From contig NC_134367.1 of the NCBI RefSeq assembly GCF_035582795.1, positions 116,150,062-116,214,061 of the forward strand: a DNA stretch of 64,000 bases, written 5' to 3'. Below the pieces are notes generated by a model that saw only the letters and a list, made by a program, of their open reading frames with translations, did no database searches and was not told the origin of the DNA. Of this stretch, positions 53,501 through 64,000 are shown piece by piece. Position numbers and translations under genes: made by a program. This DNA is from Mycteria americana (Eukaryota > Chordata > Aves > Ciconiiformes > Ciconiidae). Position 1 is the stretch's first letter. Every line of letters starts with the position of its first letter.

Positions 53501-56500
53501 TGAGCCGAGGGCTGGTGACAGTGTCATTTCTGCCCTGCTCCCTCCCTCCCTCTGGGCAGGACTCACGGTTTGAGATCTCTGAGAATGGGACACTGCGCAT
53601 CAACAATGTGGAGGTATACGATGGGACCATGTACAAGTGCGTGAGCAGCACGCCAGCAGGCAGCATCGAGGGATACGCACGGGTGCACGTGCTAGGTATG
53701 CTGACAAGCACTCCCCATCCTCCCCTTGTGGGAGCTCTTGCCTGGCAGGATGCAGGCATGATACCCCCAGCTCTGGTGCCTCCTGCAGCTGGGGGTGCCT
53801 AACATCACATCTATCTCTTGCAGAGAAGCTGAAGTTCACCCCGCCGCCCCAGCCGCTGCAGTGCATGGAGTTTGATAAGGAGGTTACAGTGTCCTGCTCA
53901 GCCACCGGCCGGGAAAAACCCACCATCCAGTGGACTAAAACGGGTAAGGGGGACTTGGATGCGATATGTCAGTTTCTGACCTGGGGCCCCAGGAACTTTG
54001 CATTGGCCCACCTCCAACATGGGTGAAGCAGTGGTGCTGCAGCTGCCTGGGAGGCTGCCATGTGGCACAGTGCTTCATGCATGACTGCTGCATCCCTCTT
54101 CTTGCATCCTGTAGATGGGAGCAGCCTGCCATCCCACGTCAGCCACAATGCTGGCATCTTGTCCTTCCACAAGGTGAGCAGGAGTGACTCGGGGAACTAC
54201 ACGTGCATCGCCTCCAACAGCCCGCAAGGCGAGATCCGTGCCACTGTGCAGCTCGTGGTAGCAGGTGAGGGCTCTACGGTAGGCAGGTGGGTTTCCTGCT
54301 GTGCTGGCCTTGCAGTGGGTTTGCCTGGGTGGCACCCAACTGGCATGCCCCTGCAGAGAGAGAAACGTCTGGCCTGACCCCGAGCTCTGCCCCATGGCAC
54401 TTGAGTGTCTGGTTTGTCAGTGCTTTGCATACAGCCTGAGAGGGCATGTGCCAGTGCTGGCCCTGCTCCCTTGTGGGAGCTCAGCACCTCTCCCAGGAGC
54501 TGACAGTGTTCATGTCGGCCTCTCTGCCTTCAGTTTACGTCACCTTCAAGGTAGAGCCAGAGCCCACGACAGTGTACCAGGGGCACACAGCCATGTTCCA
54601 GTGCCAGGCAGAAGGGGACCCTGTGCCACACATCCAGTGGAAGGGGAAGGACAAGATTTTGGATCCTGGCAAGCTCCTGCCCAGGTACACAGCCTCCATT
54701 TCAAACTGAAATGTGGCACAGCATGGTGCTCCCCATGCGTACCCAGCGTGCGGGTGCCGATGGTGTGGTCTCGGGTTCCCAGCTTGGGGGGCACACAGTC
54801 AGTTGTCTCCCTGTCCCAGGGCCAGGACTCTTCTGGCCACAGGGTTACCCTTTCTGCCACAGCCTGCCAAGCTGCAGTTGAGCTGCAACCATTTGTTCTT
54901 GAGCATTGCACAGCCTGAGATTCAAGATGATTGCACTGGGGATATGGGGCTGAGGCTGAGGCATCCTGGGGGGATGGGGCTGCAGATGCCCCAAGCCTGC
55001 CTCTGTCCTCTGGTGCTTGCAAAGGGCTCTATGTGGTTGGCAGGATTCAGATCATGCCCAATGGCTCCCTGGTGATTTACGACGTCACCACTGAGGACTC
55101 TGGAAAATACACCTGTATCGCCGGCAACAGCTGCAACATCAAGCACCGTGAGGCCTTCCTATATGTCGTAGGTAAGGGAGGTGCCCAGCGTTGGGACCTG
55201 GCCTCCTGGCAGCTCTAGGCCCTGCTTCTGGCCCCACTGGTGGGTGCTGCGTGTCAGGTCATGCCTGCTAGGGAGACGTGGCAGCGCAGTGTGCTGTGGG
55301 CTGTGCCCAGCATTCTGTGGCTGGACGAGGAGGTGGCCACAGTAGCGGGGGGGCTTTTCTTATTCCTCCAGCACATTCCTGAGCAGGATTTGGGAAATCC
55401 CTCGCACCCTCATGGGTTTGGTGCTCTCTGCCCCACAGACAAGCCAGCAGTGGAAGAAGATGAGGGACCTGGCAGCCACACACCTTACAAGATGATCCAG
55501 ACCATTGGGCTTTCAGTGGGGGCAGCTGTTGCCTACATTATTATCGTGCTTGGGCTGATGTTCTACTGTAAGAAGCGGAGAAAAGCCAAGAGGCTGAAGA
55601 AGCACCCAGAGGGCGAGGAGCCTGAAATGGAGTGTCTGAATGGTGAGGCCGGCATGCCTGGTGGTGCGGGCTTTACTGCCAGCCCCTTGGGGGACCCCTG
55701 GGCTGGAGGAGCTGAGGGGCAGGGAGCTCCCAGGGAACAGGGGACTCCTTACCCTTGGAGTCTCTTGCTCTTGGTTTTGGCTATGGCTGGTGGCAGAGAC
55801 CTGCTGCCAGGTGAGAAATAGGCAAGTTAGTGTGAAACCTGCATCCCAGCCCCACATCATAGCCATCTCTGCTGAGTTATGTATCACTCCTGCTTTCCAG
55901 CACCCGTACATGGCATCACATACATCCTTTGCCAAGGGAAGGGCAGTATCCCTATTGCAATGTAATGAAATAGTAGTACTCTGCCAGTCTGTTCAAATCA
56001 CAGTTCAGCATCTCCTGGTGCTGGAGGGAAGACTTTTCACTGGACAGCCCTGAACTCTGCTGTGAACTCACCCTGTTATCTCTGAAACCCATATAAGCTT
56101 TGAGCATCTACAGTATCCTCCAACAAGGACTTCTGGAGCATAACAGGTTACGTAAAAAACTATCTCTTTGCTTTTCAAGCTTGTGACCTATCATCTGTGC
56201 ACTGGAATACACAGCTCTTCTGTACGTCTGATCGTTCCCACGAGTGCCTCTTCTGGTTGCACTATCGCCTTTCTGAGATGGGGAGCCCCAGACAGAACTT
56301 GGTGCATCCAGCTTTGCAGAGTGACACCGCTTTGCTGTGTCCTGTTCCCAGCTGTGTCACTGGTTTCAGTTGCCTGTCCCCAGAGCTTGCTCTGGAGAGA
56401 CAGCAGGCAGCTCAGGGCTGAGCTCACCACTGTGGATGGGACGTTAGGGTTGCTTTCCCCAGGCCTCGTGTTGTTATCTCTGACTGCACCTCCCAGTGCT

Positions 56501-59500
56501 CAGTGTCCCTCTGCAGCTGGTCACAGCTGGCCTGTATACCTTTGCTGCTAGCTAAGTTGGTGGCTTTGGCAAACAGCTGCCAGCAGTGCCCCTTCCATGT
56601 TGGCAGCATGTTGTACTACCCTGGTTCCTACCTCCTGTGTGTCCATTGGAGGATGTTCCCTCCTGTCCTGTGGCAGCTGAGCTGCTTTTTAACAGCTGTT
56701 TCCATGACACCCTGCAAGTAGACTAAACTGGGTCCCCTTGTGCATGAGCTACATGACTCTTTCAGTGAACCCAAGAGATCTCTGGGTCATCATTTTCATT
56801 TCCAAAAGCTCTTTCTCCTGACATCATGGTTGTCCTTACATCACTGATACTAGTGAAGACTTGTAAGTGATGGGGTGCAGTTGAGTTTGCTGCCCTTATA
56901 ATTCCCTGGATCTCCCCCCACACCACCATAAATGCAGACATCATGCTTCCCTCTCCCAGTTCTCCAGCACACAGCCATGTCCTGATTGTGTGGGGGTTGC
57001 TGTGAGGTCCTGGCAAAACATCACTGTTGGGTTTGTCTCCTGTTTTTCCTCTTGTATTGGTACTTTGAACAGAGCCAAACCTCCAGAAGAGAAGTCTGGC
57101 TGTGGGAAACCTCCTGGGAGCAGGGATGCAGGAACATCTCTGCAGCTTTGTGCTCTGCTGCCGTCACCACTGTGAGCTCTTCCTGTTGGCAAGTCGCAGG
57201 CAGCTCACCTGTGCCAGCAGGCTCTGGCCAGCATCCTCTTCCTGGGAAAGGATTTGTTTTAATCTTTTCTGAGGTGGTCTCACATTTTTATTTTGGCCTA
57301 TCTTTATTATATTTTTATTCTGCCAGAGTTTGCCTCTTCTTATGCCCTTCATTTGGAACCAGTTTAGCTGTCAGAGAGATGCATCCTCACTGCTACAAGC
57401 AGACCCAGCTGCCCAGATGTCTACGCTCCTTTTTGGTACTTCCATAGCCTCTCTGGAGAAGTGGTTTGTGTTTGCTGTCAGCTCCAGTGGAGTCACCCCC
57501 TTCACCATGGTCTTCAAAAATTTGGCTCTTTTCCTCCTTTTGATGTGGTCCCTCTTTAGCTGGGTGACCTGAAGTATCTCAGCGCCTACAAGTACTCCCT
57601 AGCTGGCCACCAGCTGACTTTTCCAGTGCCCTCAGGATCCAGACAGATTTGACCTTCCTATGGATCTGCAGCGGATCCTTCCTATGGATTTCCTGTGGCT
57701 CAATGCACTCCTAACAAGTCACTCACCTTCCAAGGTCACATCCTTGGTGTGCCACATCCTCTGTAACAAGGGTGCTTGCTCTCATTGTCCCTCTCTCTGA
57801 CTGTGCTGCTTTTTTTGGATGAACACAGACATAGCATTTGGGGAGGTTAACGGCTGTGGGGACTAAGGGGAGCATTTGATTTCTGTGTTGGTGTGTGCTA
57901 ATTTCTTCAGGGCAGCGTGGCTGTGTCTCTTTCTCCAGGAGATGCTCAGGTATTAGAGGCAGGTGGGCAAAGCAGGCAGCTCCTCTATACTTGGTTCCCC
58001 TCTGGACTACTGAATACATAAATTAAACTTCCTGTTCATTTTTGCAGTCCCTTTGTTATCATCTATCTTGTCACAGCTCTGTGAAACATGGGGATGTCTG
58101 TTCTTAAAAGTGTCCGTGGTTGCTGCCTGCTGGTGCTGTCTCTCAGTGGCAGCGTACTCACTCTGCAGCCTTCGGTATTTTCTTGGCACAGTTGCAGCGG
58201 TCGTCTTGTATTATCCTCTTGGCTTGAAGCTTGTAGTCTTGAGACACTATCAGTCATGAGTGCAGACAGCACAGGGTCAAACAGGCTTGCTAATAATTAG
58301 CATAAAAACAGGGAGAGTGTAAGTAGCATCGAGCTTTGATTTATAGGGTAGATGGTGTTTTTTTGCTATGGTCTTCTGCAAACGTTACTCCAGTATGTGA
58401 GAGAGGACAGCTGTCAGTAGTTATGGCTCTTAAGTCAACATATCTCAAGTCTTCACAGCTCCAAGCCTACCTGTGACAAAGCCACAGTCCCTGTCATCGT
58501 GGCCAGACACGCTCAGGATGTGTTGGTGGGCTGGTACCTCTCTTGTACACGTGCATTGTAAGCATGCATGTACACACGCTGCTGTACAATATCCCTTGAT
58601 GGAAATTATGGGCAGTGGGATTCCTGTTGGAGTTACCTCATGTTGGGTCAAGTCTTAATTTTGTGATTAAAGCCTTTTGCATGGTCAGGTATTTCCTTAT
58701 TGCTTGCTCCTGGACTAGCTGAAATGGAGCGTGCACAGTAATGCAGGGTGATGCTGCACGTGTGTCAGCCACCTTAGCTCGGTGCTGTGCCCTGCTTTAC
58801 ATTCACATTCCTGCCTTCAGCTTATGGAAAGTACCGCTTCCTAGTGCCAAGTCTGATCCAAGCAGTAAATGCATTCAAAATTAAGGTTTTCTATCTATAC
58901 AGCTATCTATATAGTCTTTCCCTTACAAGCTGCCTGTAAAATGCAGGGTTCTGTACTTTCTTAAGGCAGTAATATTTTGTCCTGTTCACTGGCTTCTGTT
59001 TGTGCCAGGGAAACTTCTAGTGGAGTTCCTGAGCAGAAAGTTTGCTGGGGTTGATTGCAAGGACAGTGCTTCCTAGCACTGCTTTAACCCGGGCAGTAAA
59101 GGAAACTCCAGGCTGATCTGGTCTGACAGGTTCAAGATTACTAAGGACGTGAGCATTGCTGGCTTGCTGGGAAGAAAGCAGGAGCCAGGGGGTCAGGCTG
59201 CAGCAGCCAATGCCAGATAGACTTGAGAGTCTCCTGGGCATCAAGAGACTGGTTATAGTGGGCGGGGTCCTCTGCTCTATCTCTGCCTCACTCATCCTGC
59301 TGCTGTTCTGCAGAGTTTTGTCAATGGCAGTTTGGATGTAGCCACCCCTTTGGGATGACTGAGTGGCATGGGATGGACAAGGCCAGATGGGGCTGGTTGG
59401 CTCAGGGACCAAAGCCATTGCTCAGCATCTGATTTCAAGGGTGGCTGCAGGGCTGCCAGAGATGGGGCCGGACACAAGCCCAGAGGTTACAACTGTATGA

Positions 59501-61766
59501 AGGCCACTCTGTTGCTGGGAGGTAGACATCAAGCTGGGGTGCTTGGAGACAGTTGTGGGTGCTTGGCATGTTGGCTCCAGAAGGGGCTGATCCCCAGCGT
59601 GGCATTCTCTGCACAGCCTGGCAGGATGCTGAAGCCATTTCTGCTTCCCTTGCAGGTGGTGCTTTGCTGCAGAATGGGCAGATGACAGCAGAGATCCAGG
59701 AAGAAGTGGCCTTGACCAACCTGGGCAGCAGCTCTGGGGCCAGCAAGCGGCACAGTGCTGCCGACAAGATGCACTTTCCACGTTCCAACCTGCAGACAAT
59801 CACAACCCTGGGTACGCTGGGCCACCCTGGCCCTGACCCCACTCCATCAGGAAACCTGTGGCTGAAACCCCAGCACGTCCTAGCCAGAAAATGGGATGTG
59901 CTGGGGTACAGAGGGCCCTGCAGCCGCTGGGCTGTCAAATACATATGCTGTCCTAATGTATGCTGTCTTCCCATGTGCTGCTCTACACTTCTAGGCAGGG
60001 GGGAGTTTGGTGAAGTGTTCCTGGCCAAGGCAAAAGGCGCAGAGGATGGCGAGGGTGAAACACTGGTCCTGGTGAAGAGCCTGCAGACAAGGGATGAGCA
60101 GCTGCAGCTGGACTTCCGGCGAGAGGCAGAGATGTTTGGCAAGCTGAACCACTCCAATGTGGTGCGGCTGCTGGGGCTGTGCCGTGAGGCAGAGCCGCAC
60201 TACATGGTCCTGGAGTATGTGGACTTGGTAAGGGTCCTGCTAGCAGTGCCTGCAGTGAGGAGGAGGGGTGGACAATGGGCATGGGGCCTGCAAGTGTGAC
60301 ATGGTCCAGGCTGGCAGCACAGGGCAAGCAAGGTTTAGGGAGACCAGGCTGAGCTTACCACTGTTCCCAACGTGTGGAGGAGTCGCAAGGGGAATGGAGG
60401 TCTCCTGCAGGACCTGGAGGTGACTTCATCCTCTTCCACGTCCTCCTGGTTTCTGGTTTATGTCCAGGACTCAGCTGAATAAGTTAAGCTGTGGGACTCC
60501 ATGCTGCAGAACGGCTGCAAATGCTAAGGGCTACTATGGGGAGCCTGGAGTTCACGGAAGAGAAATCAATTTGGGGCATGAAAAACCTCCTGGAAACATC
60601 AGGCCTGCTTGCCCTGATCTTAGCCTGTTGAGGCCCAGAAGTGAGATACTGGCTTGCCCTACAGGGCAGGGACCAGGAGGACAGGCAGGGACTATGGCCC
60701 AGGAGATGAGGATCTGTGGGGCGCCCAGTGGGCCTGCCACATCTGGGCACTGCAGGGACCGATGCAGCTGGCAGCATGGAGAGGTGCTGCCTCTGAGTTG
60801 CTGTCTGTCTCCCAGGGGGACCTGAAGCAGTTCCTGAGGATCTCCAAGAGCAAAGATGAATCTCTGAAGCCGCAGCCCCTCACTACCAAACATAAGGTGA
60901 TAGTGCAGCTTTGGAAGCGCTGTGGGGCTGGGGACCCTGAGAGGGGCAGCCAGTGCTGACATCTCTCTGGGGTCAGGTGTCTCTCTGCACACAGGTGGCC
61001 CTGGGCATGGAGCATCTCTCCAACGGCAGGTTTGTGCACCGGGACTTGGCAGCCAGGAACTGCCTGGTCAGTGCCCAGCGGCAGGTCAAGATCTCATCCC
61101 TGAGCCTCAGCAAGGACGTGTACAACAGGTCAGCTGGGAGCCTGGCAGGGGAGCGGGAGGGGATGGGATGGCACCAGTCTCATTGCCTGCCTGTCCTGCC
61201 TGCAGCGAGTACTACCACTTCCGCCAGGCCTGGATCCCGCTGCGCTGGATGCCACCTGAAGCTGTACTGGAGGATGAGTTCTCCACTAAGTCAGACGTGT
61301 GGTCCTTTGGGGTGCTCATGTGGGAGGTCTTCATGCACGGGGAGATGCCCTACACCCCACTGGCAGATGATGAAGTCCTAGCAGGTATGTGGAGCACCTT
61401 GTGCTGTCCCTGGCATTGTAGCCTACTTCTTTTTCTTGCGGTAGACGGGGCCAGCCAGGCTGTGCGACGTCCTCGCTCTTGACACAATGCTGGTCTGGCT
61501 GGGGAGGCTGTTGCAGCCCGTGTGGAGAGATGCTGCCCTCCTTGCACCCCATGGAGAGGATCACACCTCTTCCCAACGGCCCTTTGGACTTTGTTTTCCC
61601 ACCAGGTCTGCAGTCAGGAAAGACGAAGCTCCCGCACCCCGAGGGCTGCCCTTCCCGCCTCACCAAGCTGATGCAGCGCTGCTGGGCCCCCAGCCCTAAG
61701 GATCGACCCTCCTTCAGCGAGCTCGCCACCGCCCTCGGGGACAGCCCAGCTGACAGCAAACCCTGA
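23519..61766 (+). CDS. PTK7: Protein tyrosine kinase 7 (pseudokinase receptor), 20 coding exons
   Basis: Single-pass plasma-membrane receptor of Wnt and planar-cell-polarity signalling. Exons: 23519-23549, 48604-48897, 49451-49553, 50015-50205, 50925-51072, 52088-52218, 52491-52757, 52985-53118, 53560-53695, 53824-53943, 54115-54264, 54534-54684, 55044-55171, 55439-55642, 59656-59811, 59995-60227, 60816-60896, 60977-61128, 61206-61384, 61606-61766. All phases agree; 1049 codons against about 1070 in human. Order: short signal peptide, seven Ig domains (residues 17-661), TM helix (684-704), juxtamembrane region, pseudokinase (about 777-1049) ending DSKP. The start has A at -3 and G at +4 and an in-frame stop 27 bases upstream. 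Exon 6 has a possible alternative acceptor. Identity is clear from near-continuous similarity to vertebrate PTK7, formerly KLG in chicken. Confidence 0.97.
24898..24992. promoter_or_regulatory. PTK7: AT-rich candidate regulatory island in PTK7 intron 1
   Basis: An abrupt drop in GC 1.4 kb into the intron. It contains CAGCTGATAAG (E-box fused to GATA), TGATTAG and GTAATTG homeodomain cores, and TTGGCAG (NF1 half-site) within 95 bp. Dense developmental-factor sites suggest a conserved enhancer; conservation cannot be checked here. Confidence 0.35.
32590..32950. promoter_or_regulatory. PTK7: AT-rich candidate conserved non-coding element in PTK7 intron 1
   Basis: About 360 bp, the most AT-rich block of the intron. 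It contains TTTGCATA (octamer-like, about 32756), AGATAA, TTAATTAAT (paired homeodomain cores) and TTAATATAGATT. It has no repeat-like ends, target-site duplication or poly-A tail. A candidate enhancer by composition only. Confidence 0.35.
40103..40124. promoter_or_regulatory. Palindromic paired SOX-like site
   Basis: ACAATG at 40103-40108 and CATTGT at 40119-40124 are exact inverted copies around an AT-rich centre (ATATTTAATA). ACAAT is the core bound by SOX HMG proteins, and inverted pairs can bind SOXE dimers, usually with shorter spacing. Function is inference. Confidence 0.35.
49615..49656. repeat. Polypyrimidine CT tract
   Basis: About 42 pure pyrimidines with a (CT)n core, in PTK7 intron 3 about 60 bp after exon 3. 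A simple-sequence repeat that can form triplex (H-) DNA and act as an intronic PTB-type binding tract. Confidence 0.85.
51320..51718. repeat. Degenerate minisatellite, about eight units of ~48 bp
   Basis: Units begin near 51331, 51378, 51428, 51477, 51525 (diverged), 51572, 51622 and 51670. The shared pattern is (C/G)ATGGTGATCCCCAGAG, then CCAGGGATGTCTC, CCAGCCCCAGACACC. Divergence between units is considerable, so the array is old. It fills much of PTK7 intron 5, between exon 5 and the ambiguous exon 6 acceptor. Confidence 0.85.
55439..55642 (+). other. PTK7: PTK7 exon 14: stalk, transmembrane helix, basic stop-transfer
   Basis: Encodes an acidic stalk (EEDEGPGS), the TM segment at about residues 684-704 (IGLSVGAAVAYIIIVLGLMFY) partly shown as GLSVGAAVAYIIIV, and the basic anchor CKKRRKAKR. 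The stalk is the region shed by ADAM-type proteases and the TM the gamma-secretase substrate in mammalian PTK7. The phase-1 end matches exon 15. Confidence 0.93.
55643..59655 (+). other. PTK7: PTK7 intron 14 (4.0 kb)
   Basis: The largest intron of the 3' cluster, separating membrane from kinase exons. It is more AT-rich than its neighbours, with a T-rich patch at 57283-57320 and an AT-rich patch at 58870-58925. There is a small direct repeat (CCTTCCTATGGAT) near 57653 and 57678. No gene or recognisable transposon was found. Confidence 0.75.
59656..61766 (+). other. PTK7: PTK7 exons 15-20: juxtamembrane region and pseudokinase domain
   Basis: Glycine loop GRGEFGEV (residues 782-789) fits GxGxFGxV; the beta-3 Lys is K809 (LVLVK); the alpha-C Glu is probably E825; the catalytic loop is HRDLAARN (907-914). 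The DFG position reads SLS (927-929), so the metal-binding Asp is missing, the classic PTK7 defect. SDVWSFGVLMWE and RCWAPSPKDRPSF mark the C-lobe. It is expected to signal as a scaffold for Dishevelled and beta-catenin-type partners, not by catalysis. Exon 16 starts at 59995: only the TCTAG acceptor keeps the frame, not the CAG four bases downstream. Confidence 0.93.
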
Positions 61767-62450
61767 GCATCCTGGCCCTTGCTGGGGAAGGATGCGGCAG
61801 GGTGGACAGGGGTCTGTAGGTGCCTGGGGAGCCCCTGGCACTCCTGCGGCCCCTTGCTGAGCCCAACACCGATGCGCCAGCAAGCAGCACAACACCAGCA
61901 GCTGCTGGACTCGAAGCACAAGCCAGTGTACCCCAGCCCCGTTCCCCCTCTCCTCCACAGTTCCCAAAAGACAGACCTTGCTGCCTCTTGCTCTCTGCCT
62001 GCCCAGCCCAGCGCCCTTGGGCTGCTGGCGTGGATGGAGCGCAGCTCCCCCTCACCCCGGCGACAGCTGGGCTCCAGCACCAGGCTCTCCATCCCCGCTT
62101 GCCATGTGCATATCTGCTGGCCTGGCCTGGCCTCTCTCCGTCCATCTGTGCTAGGCATGCCTGCCTCCCCCATGCCCCACAGGTACAGGCCAGCCAGCAG
62201 GAACACAAAGTGCCTGGCATATGAAGGAGCTCGCTACCTTTCCCAACTACCCTGTGCCTTTTTTTGTACAAGGACTCTCTCCCTCTTCCTCTTCCAGAGC
62301 GCTGACTCCTCCCTACCATAGTATTTCTGTTACTGGAATGCAACCTAGAGTGGGTTAGTTTGTTTGCTTGAGCGGAGGGTACCGCAGCCAAGAAGGGTTG
62401 GGTTTTGTTGGGTTTTTATGTGCTGCTCTCAATAAAGATGGCTTTTGGGG
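61767..62450 (+). terminator. PTK7: PTK7 3' UTR and polyadenylation signal
   Basis: AATAAA at 62431-62436, followed within 20-30 bp by a long G-run (62452-62462) and a T-run, gives a 3' UTR of about 0.68 kb. The G-run may act as a downstream auxiliary element or form a quadruplex. Confidence 0.85.
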
Positions 62451-62454
62451 GCGG

Positions 62455-64000
62455 GGGGGGGGATTTTTTGGTCTTTGTAAGACGCTGCTGTCAGATGGCT
62501 GTTTCACTGTTTTCCTCCATATGGTTCCTGGGAAGGGTTGAGGGCCGGTTCCTCAGGCATGTCTCCTGTGTTTAACCCTTTTGCCCCCTTCCCAGCTGGA
62601 TCTCCGATGCGGTTGCCAGCCTGTCGTGCCCTGAGGGAGCACTTTGCCTCAGCACTTATTGTCTCTCTGGGCAGTCATGGGTTGCTCTCCAAGAGGGACA
62701 TGTGTCTCAAGAGAAAATGTCCCTCAGACTCGCTGCAAGCAAGCGCTTATGGACACGTTGACAGGCTCCCCTCTAGTTCAGGTAGCCAAGCTTTCGTAGT
62801 GACTTTTCTCCTTTGTAATTGGGTTTGTGCACCCACCCCCGTGGCCTGGGGCGGCTTTGCAGCCAGCACTGCGTTGTGTTTTTGCTTGGGAGATTTCAGC
62901 TGCTGCTTCTTACAGGACTGAGGAGCTAGCAGGGCCAGGCCTGGATGGGAATACTGGGGGGACTCCTGCTGTCACATGTGCACTGCAGCCCTTTCCCCTG
63001 TGCCAATGGCCCTGAGCAATGGCAGGGTCCTAGCAGTTTCTTCTTGGGGAAGGAGGGGTGGGCAGATGGTATACAAGAAGCCCCCGTCCTCACAGAGTGA
63101 ACGTGAACTAAGCCAGCACAGGGTAGGCCTTTTCCCTTGGAGCCAGAGTGGGACCCTGTGTTTGGCCAAGCTGCACACCAGCAGTTTCGCTTGCTGCACA
63201 GCTCTGGGTTGGGGGTTGTAGAGAAAGATTTGAGCTCTTCCAGGAGGCCTGCTGGGGCTGGACTTGAGGCAATGGGCACAAGCTGCACAAGGGAAATTCA
63301 TATTGGATATTAGGAAAAATGCTTCCCCCCAAGGGTGGTAAAGGTCTGAGACAGTCCCAGAGAAGCTGTGGGCTCTCCATTGTCAGAGATATGCAATGGT
63401 GGACCAGATAAGCCCTGAACAACCCAATCTAGTTGGCTCTGCTTTAAGCAGGGATGGACCAGAAATGTCCAGGATCCCCTTCCCGCCTCTGCTACCCAGC
63501 AAGGCTATGGAGATGCTGGAGGGTGAAGAGGGTTCATTTCTTGGAATGTGCTAGCTGGCTCAGATTTGGTCTAGGACTTGGGAACAGGGTCAGCTGGGCC
63601 TGTCTGGGTGCAAGCAAGTTTGCTGGCTATAGTGCAGAATTATCAAAAGTGTTTGTCCCTTTCCTGACACTTGTGATATGTCTTGCAGCTGGGATCTGTG
63701 GAGTCTCCCCAAGCCAATGCCTCTTGGCGAGCTAAGATGTGGCTGTGGCTGGCTGTTGGGCCCCTCTCTCCTCCCTAGACCTGGTGCTCCTTCGCATAGT
63801 GGGCTTGGCAGCAGGTTATCACCACCCTGAACCCTTGCTGCCTCCATGACCCTTCTCCAGATGGGCTGGCCACAGCCTGGAGCTGGTGGCATTGTGCACA
63901 CTGGAAGGAGCTGCTATGGGCAGAGGTTTCAGGATGTGCCTTCTCTCCCTGTTGCAGCTCCGTGTCCCTCTTGTCATTCCTCCCAGTCCTTCCCAGTGTG
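62455..64000. other. Intergenic region downstream of PTK7
   Basis: No supported gene. It contains the CR1 relic at 63225-63490. CTGTTGCAG at 63950-63958 near the right edge looks like a splice acceptor, but too little follows to assign an exon. By comparison with human gene order, SRF would be expected further right. Confidence 0.65.
63225..63490 (+). mobile_element. Degraded 3' end of a CR1 LINE
   Basis: Sense-strand similarity to the CR1 tail: GAGGCAATGGGCACAAGCTG, then ATTGGATATTAGGAAAAAT, AGAGAAGCTGTGGGCTCTCC, and GTGGACCAGATAAGCCC with a diverged end. Many substitutions and small gaps show that it is old. CR1 is the dominant LINE of birds and other sauropsids, which supports the taxonomic call. 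No ORF remains. Confidence 0.75.

Larger units (their letters stand above)
48604..55171 (+). other. PTK7: PTK7 exons 2-13: seven-Ig ectodomain
   Basis: Exon pairs follow the Ig domains: Ig1 exon 2; Ig2 exons 3-4; Ig3 exons 5-6; Ig4 exon 7; Ig5 exons 8-9; Ig6 exons 10-11; Ig7 exons 12-13. Each has the Cys...Trp...Tyr/Phe-x-Cys core (RCEV to FQCVA; RCHID to YYCCA; FDCQF to YKCVG; ACTAP to YTCHA; HCLSK to YKCVS; SCSAT to YTCIA; QCQAE to YTCIA). N-glycosylation sequons are common (NRS, NGS, NGT, NYT). Exon 6 may start upstream of 52088. In Ig7 the segment equivalent to the human MT1-MMP cleavage site reads PVPHI. Confidence 0.93.

Noticed and set aside
60000-60010. CAG at 59996-59998 as the PTK7 exon 16 acceptor
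   Set aside because: Using it shifts the frame and destroys the glycine loop; the TAG ending at 59994 keeps GRGEFGEV in phase with exon 15.
63950-64000. First exon of the next gene (SRF expected by synteny)
   Set aside because: A CAG acceptor-like site is present, but the 42 following bases show no recognisable protein and the window ends.

Overview
The window is vertebrate nuclear DNA carrying three complete or nearly complete protein-coding genes in a row, all on the + strand: KLC4 (kinesin light chain 4), a SOUL/HEBP-family haem-binding-protein-like gene, and PTK7 (protein tyrosine kinase 7, a Wnt/planar-polarity pseudokinase receptor). Genes are split by GT-AG introns, promoters sit in CpG islands, and a degraded CR1-type LINE tail lies near the right end. 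Compact KLC4/SOUL introns plus CR1 suggest a sauropsid, most likely a bird; crocodilian or turtle is not excluded. The KLC4-PTK7 linkage matches human 6p21.1.

Layout. 1-16163: KLC4, 15 coding exons (633 codons), first non-coding exon off the left edge, polyadenylation signal at 16158. 15940-16800: CpG island shared by the KLC4 3' end and the SOUL promoter. 16398-21201: five-exon SOUL-domain gene (251 codons, acidic N-terminal extension) and its 3' UTR. 21230-23460: intergenic DNA leading into the PTK7 CpG island. 23519-62436: PTK7, 20 coding exons (1049 codons), with a 25 kb first intron and the other 19 exons packed into 13 kb. 62455-64000: intergenic, with a CR1 relic. No tRNA, rRNA, CRISPR array, intact transposon or virus was seen.

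The three genes share no pathway: KLC4 is a microtubule-motor adaptor, the SOUL protein a putative tetrapyrrole-binding protein, and PTK7 a cell-surface polarity receptor. The points most worth a second look are the SOUL paralogue lodged between KLC4 and PTK7; PTK7 retaining a canonical glycine loop and HRD motif while lacking the DFG aspartate; a changed MT1-MMP cleavage site in PTK7; a probable alternative 3' splice site at PTK7 exon 6; a near-identical 54 bp inverted repeat flanking KLC4 exons 3-9; and a degenerate ~48 bp minisatellite in PTK7 intron 5.

Exon coordinates were derived by hand from reading frame, GT-AG sites and remembered family protein sequences; every junction was checked for phase. 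Comparisons with human proteins are from memory.
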